Of a stretch of 64,000 bases of DNA, positions 47,801 to 56,990 are shown piece after piece. The stretch comes from Branchiostoma floridae (lineage: Eukaryota; Chordata; Leptocardii; Amphioxiformes; Branchiostomatidae), in the NCBI RefSeq assembly GCF_000003815.2, contig NC_049984.1, forward strand, positions 23,633,002 through 23,697,001, written 5' to 3'. The notes beneath the pieces were generated by a model that saw nothing but the letters and a program-made list of their open reading frames with translations, searched no databases and was not told the origin of the DNA. Positions within the stretch are counted from its first letter, which is position 1; each line of letters opens with the position of its first letter. A program made the position numbers and the translations under genes.

Positions 47801-48551
47801 GTTCACTTCGGCGTGGCGAGTAACTTACTTACTGAATATGTAGTGTCTACCTTTCTTACCATGTTTAACCATGCAGACGAAATAATCTCCGAGATTATCA
47901 TGATTACTTGGATTAAGCAAAGCTGATTTGTCAAAGCTGATAGTTTTCGAGTCTACTGCCTTCAAGATCTGTAGGAAAGATCACAAAGGAAGTCCAACAC
48001 TAAGATTTTCTCCGTCTCACTTGATTTATACATTTCTGTTCAACATGCTATCGTGATACTCAACATTTTGCACCGTCTTATAAACAGCTACACGGGGTAA
48101 GCCTTAGGGCTTGTCAGTCGAGAATATCGTCTCTTTCACTCTCCACGGCATTGGAAGCCGTTTTCTCAAAACCATTTCTGTCAGATTACTTGTTCTTTTG
48201 TGTATGTTGGAAAGCTGAATCAACTAGAAAGGCAACATTTTCGAGAAAATACAGGATATTTCCCTGCCATTATTTGCCTTTTACGGAACGAACACAGGTT
48301 TGCGAATACCAATACAGACTTTTGCTATCGCAAAACTGTAATTACCAATTCAGGTTTAGCTACCACGAAGTTGTTTATATCTTCTGCATTAGCTAACATT
48401 TCGTTCATATTTGCTGCAACCGTTAATAATTTGTTCAAACTTGCTGTAACAGCTTCTATGCTGACGTCATGCACTTGCAGTTCTAAACTCTGATTGGTTC
48501 ATGGCAGCAGCAGAAGAAGAAGAGCACACTAGCAAATAAACAAGATGTTTT
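47801..48551. other. No recognisable gene
   Basis: Around 48340-48460 there is a weak short-period repeat (TTTGCTGCAACCGTTAATAA / CTTGCTGTAACAG). Nothing else recognised. Confidence 0.4.
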
Positions 48552-49162
48552 CCCTTCGAGTTTGAGTTTATTTAGAGCCACCATTATCCTCATCAGAGGC
48601 TATTCTTCATGTGGTCTACACATCCATATTTACATAGTACATTCATATTCACATTACAATTAAAAAAGACGGAGACATACAAAGTGACAATAAATAGAAG
48701 TAACATAATTTCCCTTAATCAATAATAACAGTCCAATACTTTGCTAATTGTCGCCTGTGTTGTTCCACAACTGTGACATCCTGTACAGAAAGCGCCTTTT
48801 CTGAGAGTTGGATTTTGGTTTCAGCAGTCTGATCATGTTCACTCTGGTTCGGACTGGAAGGTGATTTTGTCGTACAGAGCTTTTGGTTATTTGGTCAGCA
48901 TTATGCTTTCGAAAGTGGCAAGGCTTTTCTGTTGAATCCTGTCCCTTACAGTCAACCAGCCTAAGGTCTTCAGCATAGTGTCCACATGTGTATGACGATC
49001 ACAACCAAGAGCAAGTCTTGTGGCCCTGTTCTGAATAACCTGTAGTCTTTCGATCCCACTAGGACTAGGGTCATCCAAGACTAAGTACCATTGCATGAAG
49101 CAAATCTTAACGTCGATAAGTATTCGTATTTTGTGAACGTACTGGAACCTAATCGGCCGCAC
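48552..49162 (-). pseudogene. CR1-type LINE C-terminal fragment, frameshifted
   Basis: The minus frame 49162-48887 contains IERLQVIQNRATRLALG followed by HVDTMLKTLGWLTVRDRI, the conserved post-RT segment of CR1/L2-like ORF2. A frame change then gives a LWNN-type C-terminal block (about 48780-48760), the usual SLWNSLP position. The 3' sequence ends near AATAAACTCAAACTCG at 48560. Truncated and inactive. Confidence 0.8.
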
Positions 49163-49639
49163 TCCATCTACATGTTCGAACGTTCATTTGTTACATGCAA
49201 CAGTTAAAACCAAACAGGGCGCTGACTGGTCTTTATCTTCTGCAGCTGTCACAGATTGAAAAGAGATGTTCTGCTTCGCAACTGAATCGACCTTCGCCAT
49301 ACATTTATTTATGAGATGTCTTTATTGCATGGACTTAGCAATGGCTTTGAATTTAGGTATGCAGGTCTAGCAGCAAAATCATACGCAATTAGGTAGAAAA
49401 ATCGTTGTGGCGAAATGTAATACTTTTCACAATTGTTGTGTCAGCATTGGCTGAACCCTTTTTTATTTCTTGAATATTGTTGAAAACCTGGCCTGGACTA
49501 ATATATTCTAACCTAATATTCTTTTAGTAGCCTGCAACCTTTGAGATTCAAAGGTGACGCTTTCTATATCTTCGTAGCGCCCCAGTGTCTTTGCCTTGTG
49601 TAGGTAATGCTGATATCCACAAAGGTATAGCCATGAGTA
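49163..49639. other. No recognisable feature
   Basis: No gene or repeat recognised. Confidence 0.5.
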
Positions 49640-50145
49640 ATACGTATTACATTAGGGTCTGGGACACACACCTCTGGACCGAGAGGTCTCGGGTTCGAAT
49701 CCTGCTGCGTGTCACTGGTCTTGTGCCCTTTGCAATTGGAAAGGCACTTTACACGACTTTCCTCACTTTACTCACTGGCAGGTAAAAATGAGTACCTAGC
49801 ATCGGCTAGGGCCGTCTCTCGGATAGGACGTTAACTGGAGGTCCCGTGTATGGGGAGAGCCACACCCCATATGCACGTTAAAGAACACCCACACATGCGG
49901 TGGTGCGGTGTGCGATGGTGCAAATTCTTCTGTCTGGAGTTGGTGATTCACTTCAAATCACCCGGATGGAGGCCTGGCGAACCTCTGTCTCGTGTCAGCC
50001 ACATGGTGATTTACATCATTCACCCGGACGGGAGACCTGGCGCATCCCCGTCTTGTAATTAGCCAGCGAAAGAATATGTCGCCCCGTAAGAGGCGGTATA
50101 ACCCCGTCGTGTGTAAGCACGTCGACCGATGATGATTATTATGAC
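49640..50145 (+). mobile_element. Composite SINE family 2 with 3' module
   Basis: Head with CTCTGGACCGAGAGGTCTCG and GGTTCGAATCCTGC; body TTACACGACTTTCCTCACTT; then GGCCGTCTCTCGGATAGGAC and GGTCCCGTGTATGGGGAGAG. A further module from about 49930 is present one and a half times (TCACCCGGATGGAGGCCTGG and TCACCCGGACGGGAGACCTG) and ends GTCGACCGATGATGATTAT. That module stands alone at 40830. Confidence 0.85.
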
Positions 50146-50338
50146 CATTGCGCCGACGCCTTAGTGCGCAAAACACTCTACTAATTCATATACATGTGAT
50201 TAAAAGGCAAATTCTGAGTACAATATAACATAAGAAAGCTTTGGCACTGACTGTAGCATACTAATCGATGCTACAGCTGTGCCCTGTCAGTTCGATGATG
50301 AAAATAAGGTTCGTTCACATTTCATCAGATTATCACTG
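50146..50338. other. No recognisable feature
   Basis: Nothing recognised. Confidence 0.4.
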
Positions 50339-50725
50339 GGCCAATGTTGATTTGATTATATAGATGTCATCCTCTGGGAACCACAAACTTTGACAAAAGT
50401 TTGGCGAAAAGAAAGTTAACATCATCATGGAGTCTAAGTGGCCAGTAAGGTTTAACAAATGACTGAACACACTAAGTATGGTATACCGAAAAATTTTTTC
50501 TTCATTTTTGTTCTTTCACATATTCGTCTTTGACTTTGGTATTGACTTTGGCATTCCATGACATTAGTACAGTCACGTTTTCCTATTTTTTGGTTGCAAT
50601 TTATGGCATATATTTTCTCATTCTGTACCTTCTTCGAACAATTTACATTACGGTTGGATTTTTTTGGAAAGCGGCCAAAACTATATTTGCGCAGATGTCA
50701 TCCATATTATCAAATCAACGTGGCC
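50339..50725. mobile_element. Harbinger-like element, short copy
   Basis: Left GGCCAATGTTGATTTGATTA and the complement of the right end, GGCCACGTTGATTTGAT, match the 1570-2494 element. Internal words such as AGTGGCCAGTAAGGTT and CTTTGGCATTCC also correspond. It lacks about 540 bp present in the longer copy. TTA follows the right end, but the left flank no longer matches. Confidence 0.75.
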
Positions 50726-51026
50726 TTATACCAGCTGATGTCGATATGTCATTTTAGTTTCGTATATGGAGTCTTTGTCTAGGCTGAAATGGTCTATAAA
50801 TGGTGATAAACGTAAATCATGAACCCATGTCTGTCATATACGCCCGTAAAAGATGATGGGGATGGATCCGGATGTGATAAAACAATCCAAAGATCTATTA
50901 CACGATTTTACGACCTACAGTCTACAAGATGATTACCTCTGATCACCAATTCACGTGGTGGAAGACCCCACAGAGACGATAATAAAACGTCTACTTTACA
51001 CTGTGATGCATGGATTCTTTTTACTT
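50726..51026. other. No recognisable feature
   Basis: Nothing recognised. Confidence 0.4.
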
Positions 51027-52170
51027 AGGCCCCATTTCTACTGGACGGCGATCGCACTGCGCTCTCACTGCGACCTACATGGGATATGTGTAAACGTAAC
51101 CTTTACTTTCACCATATCATAAACAAAATGTAAAGGTGTGACTGATCATGAGAAGACAACAAAACGCACATAGTGTAAAAAGATTCGTTTCTTTTCTATA
51201 ACATGCATTGGCATAATACCGGTAATAAGACTTATACCGGTAGATTCAAAATAATGGAACTTAAAGAGATCTACACATGCAACAATAGTTATTTCTGAGC
51301 TGTGCACACTTCAGACATCTAGGTGTCCAATACATCATTTACAAAGCATCGATAACAATGCATTCGAAGACAACAAGGCCAAAAGTTTTCAGTATCTTTT
51401 TCGGGGTAGGCAGCTCGTCGTGGGACGAACACACTGTCACATTCATTGCCAAATTCTGTCACATTCATTGCAAAAGATCATAATTACACATGCTCACGGC
51501 ACAAGACGAACATGATTCAACAACAATCTTGAATTTCTGTTGGTGACCTACAACTCATGTAAAAGTGTGAAGAACCGTTGCATAATAGCCCGGATCTATG
51601 ACTGAATGGGCAAAACTGAACGTACGCAGCCATTTTCCCGCCATTTTTATATCTACGCTAGCAGTGAAGTGTTACGTCATAGCGGTTGTGACGGACAGAA
51701 GTTAAATGAAAATTCTTGACAGTATACGTCCGTTTTCTCATGACATTTTGTATGCTCATGCAGGTTTATGTTTTATGCATTTACTGACAGAAGAGGAAGG
51801 AACATCAGAGGATGTATAAATGTACATAGCGGCAGTTAATTGTGCCGTGTTTTTTCCTACCGGTATTTTTTACCCCCTCCCAACCACGCGCCCGTTCGCC
51901 GTGTAATTCCGCGGCGTGTTACAATTACAATATTACGCTTTTAGCAGGACAAGAGTGGCAGAAAAGTTACACAGAAGAAGTGGCAAGGGTAACCTATAAC
52001 AGCAACATGTAACTGGAGAAAATGATGCGTTGACAATTTGTCAAATCAGTATGGCTAGAGAAATCGTCGTAAACGTACCGGTATTATGATAATAGATGTT
52101 ACAATTTTGTTGAGCGATCTGTCAGATTTTAGGTCGCAGAGAGAGCGCCGTCCTAGTGGAAAGGGTATTA
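51027..52170. mobile_element. 1.14-kb non-autonomous DNA transposon relic
   Basis: Left end: CCCATTTCTACTGGACGGCG, then CTCTCACTGCGACCTA. The right end in complement: CCCTTTCCACTAGGACGGCG, then CTCTCTCTGCGACCTA. An extra ATCGCACTGC is the main difference. Interior is AT-rich with several ACCGGT words and no coding potential. Superfamily unassigned. Confidence 0.7.
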
Positions 52171-52179
52171 CCTTTGGGC

Positions 52180-52510
52180 CGATAGAGACAATGTGGAACT
52201 GTACTCAACTTGGAATCAATTATTTTAACAGTTCCACAAACAAAGAACAAAATATTACAAAGTAAAAGAACCAAGAAGATAGTCTAATTAGGTACTGTTT
52301 TAGGCCTTAGCGGCAGTGGGTTGTTATCCATTGTCTCGGCAAGAGCACGGCATTTTGAAAGCGGAGCCCATCCAATTCCTTTTACTGCCTTGCATATACC
52401 AACGGAAGTCAGATACACATTTTAACACCTGGGTGTAAGGAAGAAATTGAGTTTCCAAGGGTTCAATGTACTAGTAGGAAGCACGACAGGATTCTGAGTT
52501 TAGGGCTAAT
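52180..52510 (-). mobile_element. SINE family 2, long 3' part
   Basis: In reverse: CCTTGGAAACTCAATTTCTT, CACCCAGGTGTTAAAATGTG, ATCTGACTTCCG and a tail with TGTGGAACTG...CAGTTCCACATTGTC (GTTCCAC words as an inverted pair). Head partly eroded at about 52490. Confidence 0.65.
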
Positions 52511-52511
52511 A

Positions 52512-52882
52512 CCCCGTAGCAGGGTTGTAGCCAGCACCTGTCCTTTGAAGGAATTTTGCAGCTGGGGACTGAAAAACGTTTTCCCCATTCCGTCCCCTGG
52601 GACAGACAAAAATTAATATGTAAAGGTATAAAAAACTCAAACCCATGTGTTCTTCTTCACCAAAACAGATGCCATTGAACAGCTTAGTCTACAAGCAAAA
52701 TTTGCACCTCAAAATGCAGGAAATAGTGTTTCAGAGGGTCTTGATTTAAAACTTTTCTGGGACCCAGACCCCCTAGAAATAAAGCGCAACGTCACGCCAT
52801 GCCTTCGGTGCTCGATAGGATTCCCATTCAAAATCAAGGGGACTGAAAATGATTTCAGGCTGGCTACAACCCTGCCCCGTAG
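52512..52882. mobile_element. hAT-like MITE with 8-bp target duplication
   Basis: A 355-bp element, 52520-52874. TIRs are perfect over 16 bp: CAGGGTTGTAGCCAGC at the left, GCTGGCTACAACCCTG at the right. CCCCGTAG flanks both sides (52512-52519 and 52875-52882), an exact 8-bp duplication. CAGGG ends and 8-bp duplications are diagnostic of hAT-like elements. The 90-residue frame inside is not a transposase. Confidence 0.92.
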
Positions 52883-52951
52883 TTACCCAAAACGACACCC
52901 ATCATGGCATTGCACGTAGATAAAGATTAGTCATCGATGTCATAACATATA

Positions 52952-53158
52952 CCAAAAAGCAGTTACTCAAGCAACTGGATATGATTTTGGAAACAGTCAG
53001 ACGTTTCAGATAGCATCTACTATCTTTCGTCGTTGACACTGAAGATATCCACTATCTTTCGTCAGTGACATTTCGGTATCATTGACGAAATATAGTGGAT
53101 GCTATCTGAAACGTCTAACCGTTTCCAAAATCCAGTTGCTTGAGTAACTGCTTTTTGG
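52952..53158. mobile_element. 207-bp foldback element made of two R3 arms
   Basis: CCAAAAAGCAGTTACTCAAG on the left and CTTGAGTAACTGCTTTTTGG at the right end are exact complements. The arms continue for about 80 bp through GGAAAC-GTCAGACGTTTCAG and CATC(T/C)ACTAT. Each arm matches the unit of the array at 9961-10460. Confidence 0.9.
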
Positions 53159-53267
53159 CAATCATAGCATTGTTTCACGGTTAAGGATAGGCAAACTATA
53201 GCTGTAAAACCGTCCAACTACTACTTAAAGTGATCTTTTACCAGTTTTTTTTTCTATTTGCTTTTGG

Positions 53268-53527
53268 ACAGACGAGGACAATGTGGCACTGGACTCAAGT
53301 TTTGTAACTTATACTAACAGTGCCACATACTTGGTACAGATAGAAGGTAAAGGCAGTCTTTTACCTCCCCGACCGAAGCCAGGTATCCATTTTTACACCT
53401 GGGTGAAGTAAGGATGGTCGTGTGAAGTGCCTTTCCCAAGGGCACAACGTCGGGGGCACGACGGGGATCGAACTCAGGACCTATAGATTCTGAGTCGAAC
53501 GCTCTACCAGTTACGCCATGCCCGACG
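53268..53527 (-). mobile_element. SINE family 2, full length, just upstream of the receptor exon
   Basis: In reverse, the head GGGCATGGCGTAACTGGTAG ends with CGTGCCC, so the 7-bp acceptor-like ends still pair (one G-T). GAGTTCGATCCCCG is the B box; TTGGGAAAGGCACTTCACAC and TGTAAAAATGGATACCTGGC are body. Its tail ends near 53275 with GTGGCACTG...CAGTGCCAC. It lies 52 bp from the inferred exon start. Confidence 0.85.
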
Positions 53528-53549
53528 CCAATTTTACTAGTTTGTGACC

Positions 53550-53580
53550 ATATGTATTTTTCCACTGTGTTCTGTACAGG
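53550..53580 (+). other. Splice acceptor before the receptor's first coding exon
   Basis: A pyrimidine-rich stretch (GTATTTTTCCACTGTGTTCT) ends in ACAG at 53576-53579. An in-frame TAG at 53620-53622 lies between it and the ATG, so this exon's start is untranslated. It implies an upstream non-coding exon, not identified. Confidence 0.55.
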
Positions 53581-53637
53581 CGACTTGAAACTTCAGCAAC
53601 GATTCCTTCCGCTGACCCGTAGCCTGCTTTTCCTGTG

Positions 53638-53763
53638 ATGGATCTGCAGGAAAACACCACTGCAAACATGACTCTAGCGGCGGATGAGCCCCGGCCCGAG
53701 TCCGTCATTGTGCCAGCCATCTTTGCTTTCATCTTCTGCCTTGGAGTCTTCGGAAATGCTCTG
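53638..53763 (+). CDS. Galanin-receptor-like GPCR, coding exon 1
   Basis: Encodes residues 1-42 of a class A (rhodopsin-type) receptor: the extracellular N-terminus and most of TM1. Two N-glycosylation sequons are visible at Asn6 (NTT) and Asn10 (NMT). TM1 spans about residues 22-45 and contains the GN motif at Gly39-Asn40 (position 1.50). The ATG at 53638 is supported by an in-frame stop 18 bp upstream and by G at -3 and +4. The exon ends CTG before GTAGGT (53764), a good donor, in phase 0. Joined to the second exon it reads through without a break: GNAL then VIAVLLRTGK. Immediately upstream lies a SINE and a probable acceptor at 53578. The N-terminus is short, as is usual for peptide receptors without a cleaved signal peptide. 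Confidence 0.9.
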
Positions 53764-54516
53764 GTAGGTCATCTCTTTTCCTATCAGATCAATATAGTGG
53801 ACTGCTTCTTGATGAGTTACACTCATGGAATAACAGCTCCCTGTCCGCAAGAAACTGTGTACATATTGCTCAATGAATGCAGTGGAAAATGAAACACACT
53901 TTATCAGTCATTGTACCCACTATGAAACCAAAAGAAACACATTATTTCAAACAGTTGTCACTACTTCTCCAAGCTTTTACCACCTAAGAGATCACCAAAA
54001 GACTATATTTCTACTAAAAGCACAAAATCCCACCATCACACAGAAAGTGGGACAGTTCATTAACCACTGCCTTCAAAGAAGAAGTCAAACCCGACAATAG
54101 TATCCATAGTATCACGATTAGACACTAGTTTTATGTATCACTCTATTTACTTCTATTAGTTCTTGAGACTGTATATGCAATTAGCCCTCGGACATGATTT
54201 TGCAAATAAATAAACAAAAGTGCTAAACAAGCTTGATTTATTAGAATTTGTTTCGACAGTTCAGTAAAAGAAGGCTTCATTGCATACCCAATTGGCCAGT
54301 GCATTTCGAATGGTTCAACAAAGCAAACAAGTTATCAAGCTAGACCGTACCACCACAGGATTTGAGGATTTCGTACAATTAAGAGAAGTGTGCGATTATC
54401 CGGTGTGCAATGAACCATTGTATAAGTATTCATATTTTGCTTTGTTTATGGACAACTGACGCTTAGGCTGCAAAATATTTCGATGCTATGAGAAGTTGTC
54501 ATTTACCAATTTACAG
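53764..54516 (+). other. Intron 1 of the receptor gene
   Basis: 753 bp with GT at 53764 and AG at 54515-54516, phase 0, interrupting TM1. It contains a LINE fragment (53830-54215), which accounts for about half its length. Confidence 0.9.
53830..54215 (+). pseudogene. LINE C-terminal fragment inside the receptor intron
   Basis: Translated from about 53849: LCTYCSMNAVENETHFISHC followed by TYETKRN-like sequence, the Cys-x2-Cys...His...Cys zinc-knuckle region after the RT domain of non-LTR elements. Then FLLKAQNP and VGQFINHCLQRR, the usual C-terminal end. A TGCAAATAAATAAAC tail lies near 54200. A stop sits just upstream of the motif, so only the 3' end remains. Same strand as the host gene, so it could contribute an internal poly(A) signal (AATAAA near 54204). 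Confidence 0.75.
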
Positions 54517-55326
54517 GTCATTGCCGTCCTTCTCCGTACCGGGAAAGAAATGCAAAACACCACCAATGTCTTCATCCTCAACCTCAGCATCGCCGACCTC
54601 TTCTTCATCATCTTCTGCGTCCCCTTCCAAGCCACGGTGTACTCTCTGCCGGAGTGGGTGTTCGGCCTCTTCATGTGCAAGTTTGTCCACTTCTGCCAAT
54701 GCACGACTATGCTGGCCTCCATCTTCAACCTCGTAGCCATGGCGATAGATCGTTACCTTGCCGTTGTCCACCCGGTCACCTCGATGGACATCCGCAAGCC
54801 GCAATCAGCCTGGTTGGCTGAGCTAGTGGTGTGGGTACTGGCCATGGGAACGGCTTCGCCGTACCTCGTGTACTACGACATCGTCAACCACGGCACCAAG
54901 AGCGAGCAGGAGTTCTGCATCGAAGTCTGGGAGGAGATCGAGAACCAACGCCCCGTCTACATCGCTTTCCAGTTCACGTTTGGATACGTCCTGCCTCTGA
55001 TGATCATCACCATCTGCTACTGTCTGGTCATCAAGCGTCTCAACGCCACGTCCAAGAGAAGCCAGGCCAACCGAGCCAAGAAGAGAATCACGAAGATGCT
55101 GATCGTGGTGGTCGTTGTCTTCGGAATCTGCTGGCTGCCTCATCACATCATGCATCTGTGGGTCAACTTCGGAGAGTTCCCCTACACCATGACAACCTAC
55201 GTCCTCAAGCTGTTCTCGCACTGCATGGCTTACGCTAACTCCTGTCTCAACCCCATCATCTATGCCTTTCTATCCACGGAATTCAGAAAGGCTGTGGGCG
55301 AGTTGGCGTGCCATAAGCGCGGGTAG
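54517..55326 (+). CDS. Galanin-receptor-like GPCR, coding exon 2
   Basis: Encodes residues 43-311, the rest of the receptor, which would bind a neuropeptide at the plasma membrane and signal through G proteins. Landmarks: Asp69 (2.50) in LNLSIADL; Cys96 at the top of TM3 and Cys176 in ECL2, the expected disulfide; DRY at 120-122; Trp148 (4.50); Pro202 (5.50); CWLP at 247-250; NPIIY at 287-291. FGICWLPHHIMHLWVNFG with FP at 263-264 is very like vertebrate galanin receptors, including His251-His252. FQATVYSLPEWV (79-90) and FRKA (298-301) also fit. Allatostatin-A and kisspeptin receptors are the nearest alternatives, and less similar by eye. The intracellular tail is only 20 residues with one Cys (307), about half the usual length. 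The TAG stop overlaps a donor-like GTAGGG, so an extra 3' exon is possible. Codon usage is GC-rich at third positions, unlike the flanks. Confidence 0.93.
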   Translation, partial: VIAVLLRTGKEMQNTTNVFILNLSIADLFFIIFCVPFQATVYSLPEWVFGLFMCKFVHFCQCTTMLASIFNLVAMAIDRYLAVVHPVTSMDIRKPQSAWLAELVVWVLAMGTASPYLVYYDIVNHGTKSEQEFCIEVWEEIENQRPVYIAFQFTFGYVLPLMIITICYCLVIKRLNATSKRSQANRAKKRITKMLIVVVVVFGICWLPHHIMHLWVNFGEFPYTMTTYVLKLFSHCMAYANSCLNPIIYAFLSTEFRKAVGELACHKRG

Positions 55327-55792
55327 GGTCGAGCGTGTTCGGCACTTCGTGACTGACTCGTACAGGCGGATGACAACCACTACCATGAGGTTCCTTCGGG
55401 CTTCTTGGGAGATAATGATGCTGATGGCACGGCGTGTGAAGACTAGGAGCACCCAAACAAAGTTATCGAAATCTTCTCTAAACAGCAGGAAAAACATATA
55501 AACGATGCTGCACCAACAGTTACAAGTACCATACTTATCGATATAGACATAACATTGCTCTTTCACGAATATAATTATCAACATCGCTGGAATAATACCA
55601 GAGCGTAACAGTAACAAGCGAACGCTAAGTCTAAACAATAAGATATCAAAAAGCAGAAGATACCTGATATATCCTACTTAACTCTCATCCACATAGTATT
55701 CTAATCCATCTCAAGCCACGCTTATCAAAATTATGTGTAAATACTCAGACTCACAGATTATAATGCTATTGAAGGTTAGAAAAGTCAATAAA
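55327..55792 (+). other. Probable 3' untranslated region
   Basis: No further GPCR coding sequence was found here. The region is AT-rich and free of recognised repeats up to the first AATAAA. Confidence 0.5.
55787..55792 (+). terminator. Putative poly(A) signal of the receptor
   Basis: AATAAA in AAAGTCAATAAAGCATATC, the first in-strand canonical signal after the stop, about 460 bp downstream. Confidence 0.5.
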
Positions 55793-56243
55793 GCATATCT
55801 AATTCTCTATATATATTGATAACGAAAGAGTTAACGTGGCTGTCATTAATTGACGAATCGGAGAGGTAGTTTTGCATGCTTTGCAGCAGCGAGAAAATTG
55901 TAAATAAACTAATAAATAACTAATATCAATAATTGATCGACATATCGGTTGTAATGCAGAGCTACACGTGGAGCAGGCCTCCTGTGTTAGAGTGAAGATG
56001 ATCTGTTGATAGAGACAATTATAAATACAGCACTTTCTAAGTATTGTAGAATACTATATTATGTTGTACTGAATATAGATTCCTGATATAAGACGTTTCT
56101 TCACAGCTGGATTATACTAGCGTTCTACAATGATAGAATAACATGTGTCAAAGAGGCGCACTTGATACAAAGTCGATAAAAAAAAGAGGTAAAGGTATAC
56201 AGATTATGTCAGGATAAAAGTCCCGAGTTTATCGTTATTGCAT
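55793..56243. other. No recognisable feature
   Basis: AT-rich; further AATAAA-like words near 55905. No gene or repeat recognised. Confidence 0.5.
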
Positions 56244-56559
56244 CCTCCTACGCACGGTCCCCAACGGTGCTAGCTAACCGCCTTTGTGTAGACCCTGCTA
56301 TCTGAAGGGTTACCAGCGGTTACTGTGGGCGTCGCCATAAACCAGCTGTCAACCAATCAAAGAATAGGATTTTCTTAGCCTTTCAGTTTTCTAAGGGATC
56401 TCACTAAGGCCTGAATGGGCGCTGATTGGCTGATTCCCATATAAGGGTTAGCTCATTAATATTTATAAGCAGGTCGGTCAGTAACAGGGGTTGCCCTTCA
56501 GATAGCAGGATCCCCACATAGGCGGTTAGCTGGTGCCTTTGGGGACCGTGCGTAGGAGG
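56244..56559. mobile_element. 316-bp foldback MITE
   Basis: CCTCCTACGCACGGTCCCCA at the left is mirrored by GGGGACCGTGCGTAGGAGG at the right. Arms run about 70 bp through GCTAGCTAACCGCC / GGCGGTTAGCTGG and CTGCTATCTGAAGGG / CCCTTCAGATAGCAG. The loop holds ACCAATCAAAG and ATTGGCTGA. Confidence 0.9.
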
Positions 56560-56990
56560 CTGAGTTATTTTCGCAATGATTCTGGCTAAAAGGGTCAGTT
56601 GGTTTGCTGAGTATCAAAACTGATGGAACTATAGAATTTAAACGATATCAATCATTGAATACGGAATGTTAGCACAGAATGATGATGATGATGATCACAG
56701 ATATAGTTTGGTTGGATTGATGAAAAGGTCATTAGACACTGAAATTTGAATATTCAGTTCGCTGCGTAGGACTCAATCATGGGCGGGATGACACCGGTAC
56801 ATATAAGAAAATATGTATCTTAAAGACAATTACATGTAGATTATAATACTTCATAGATAATTATATAAATGCATAATTAAGATAATTGTCAATGTAGTGG
56901 ATGTGAGTTTTCTTTTATTTTTTTTCTATATCAAAAATTCCAAACATTATCAAAAGGAATAGATATATATTTACCTTATGTAGTAGATGT
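56560..56990. other. No recognisable feature
   Basis: A short GAT repeat lies at about 56678. Nothing else recognised. Confidence 0.5.

Noticed and set aside
52647-52919. 90-codon plus-strand frame, considered as a transposase piece
   Set aside because: Runs through and past the hAT-like MITE's right end; no transposase motif.
53460-53527. Possible genuine tRNA gene (acceptor ends pair, B box present)
   Set aside because: The anticodon arm does not fold convincingly and the sequence continues into the SINE body shared by other copies.
54511-55221. Acidic minus-strand and alternative-frame ORFs over the receptor
   Set aside because: Shadows of the GC-rich receptor exon; the + frame has complete GPCR landmarks.
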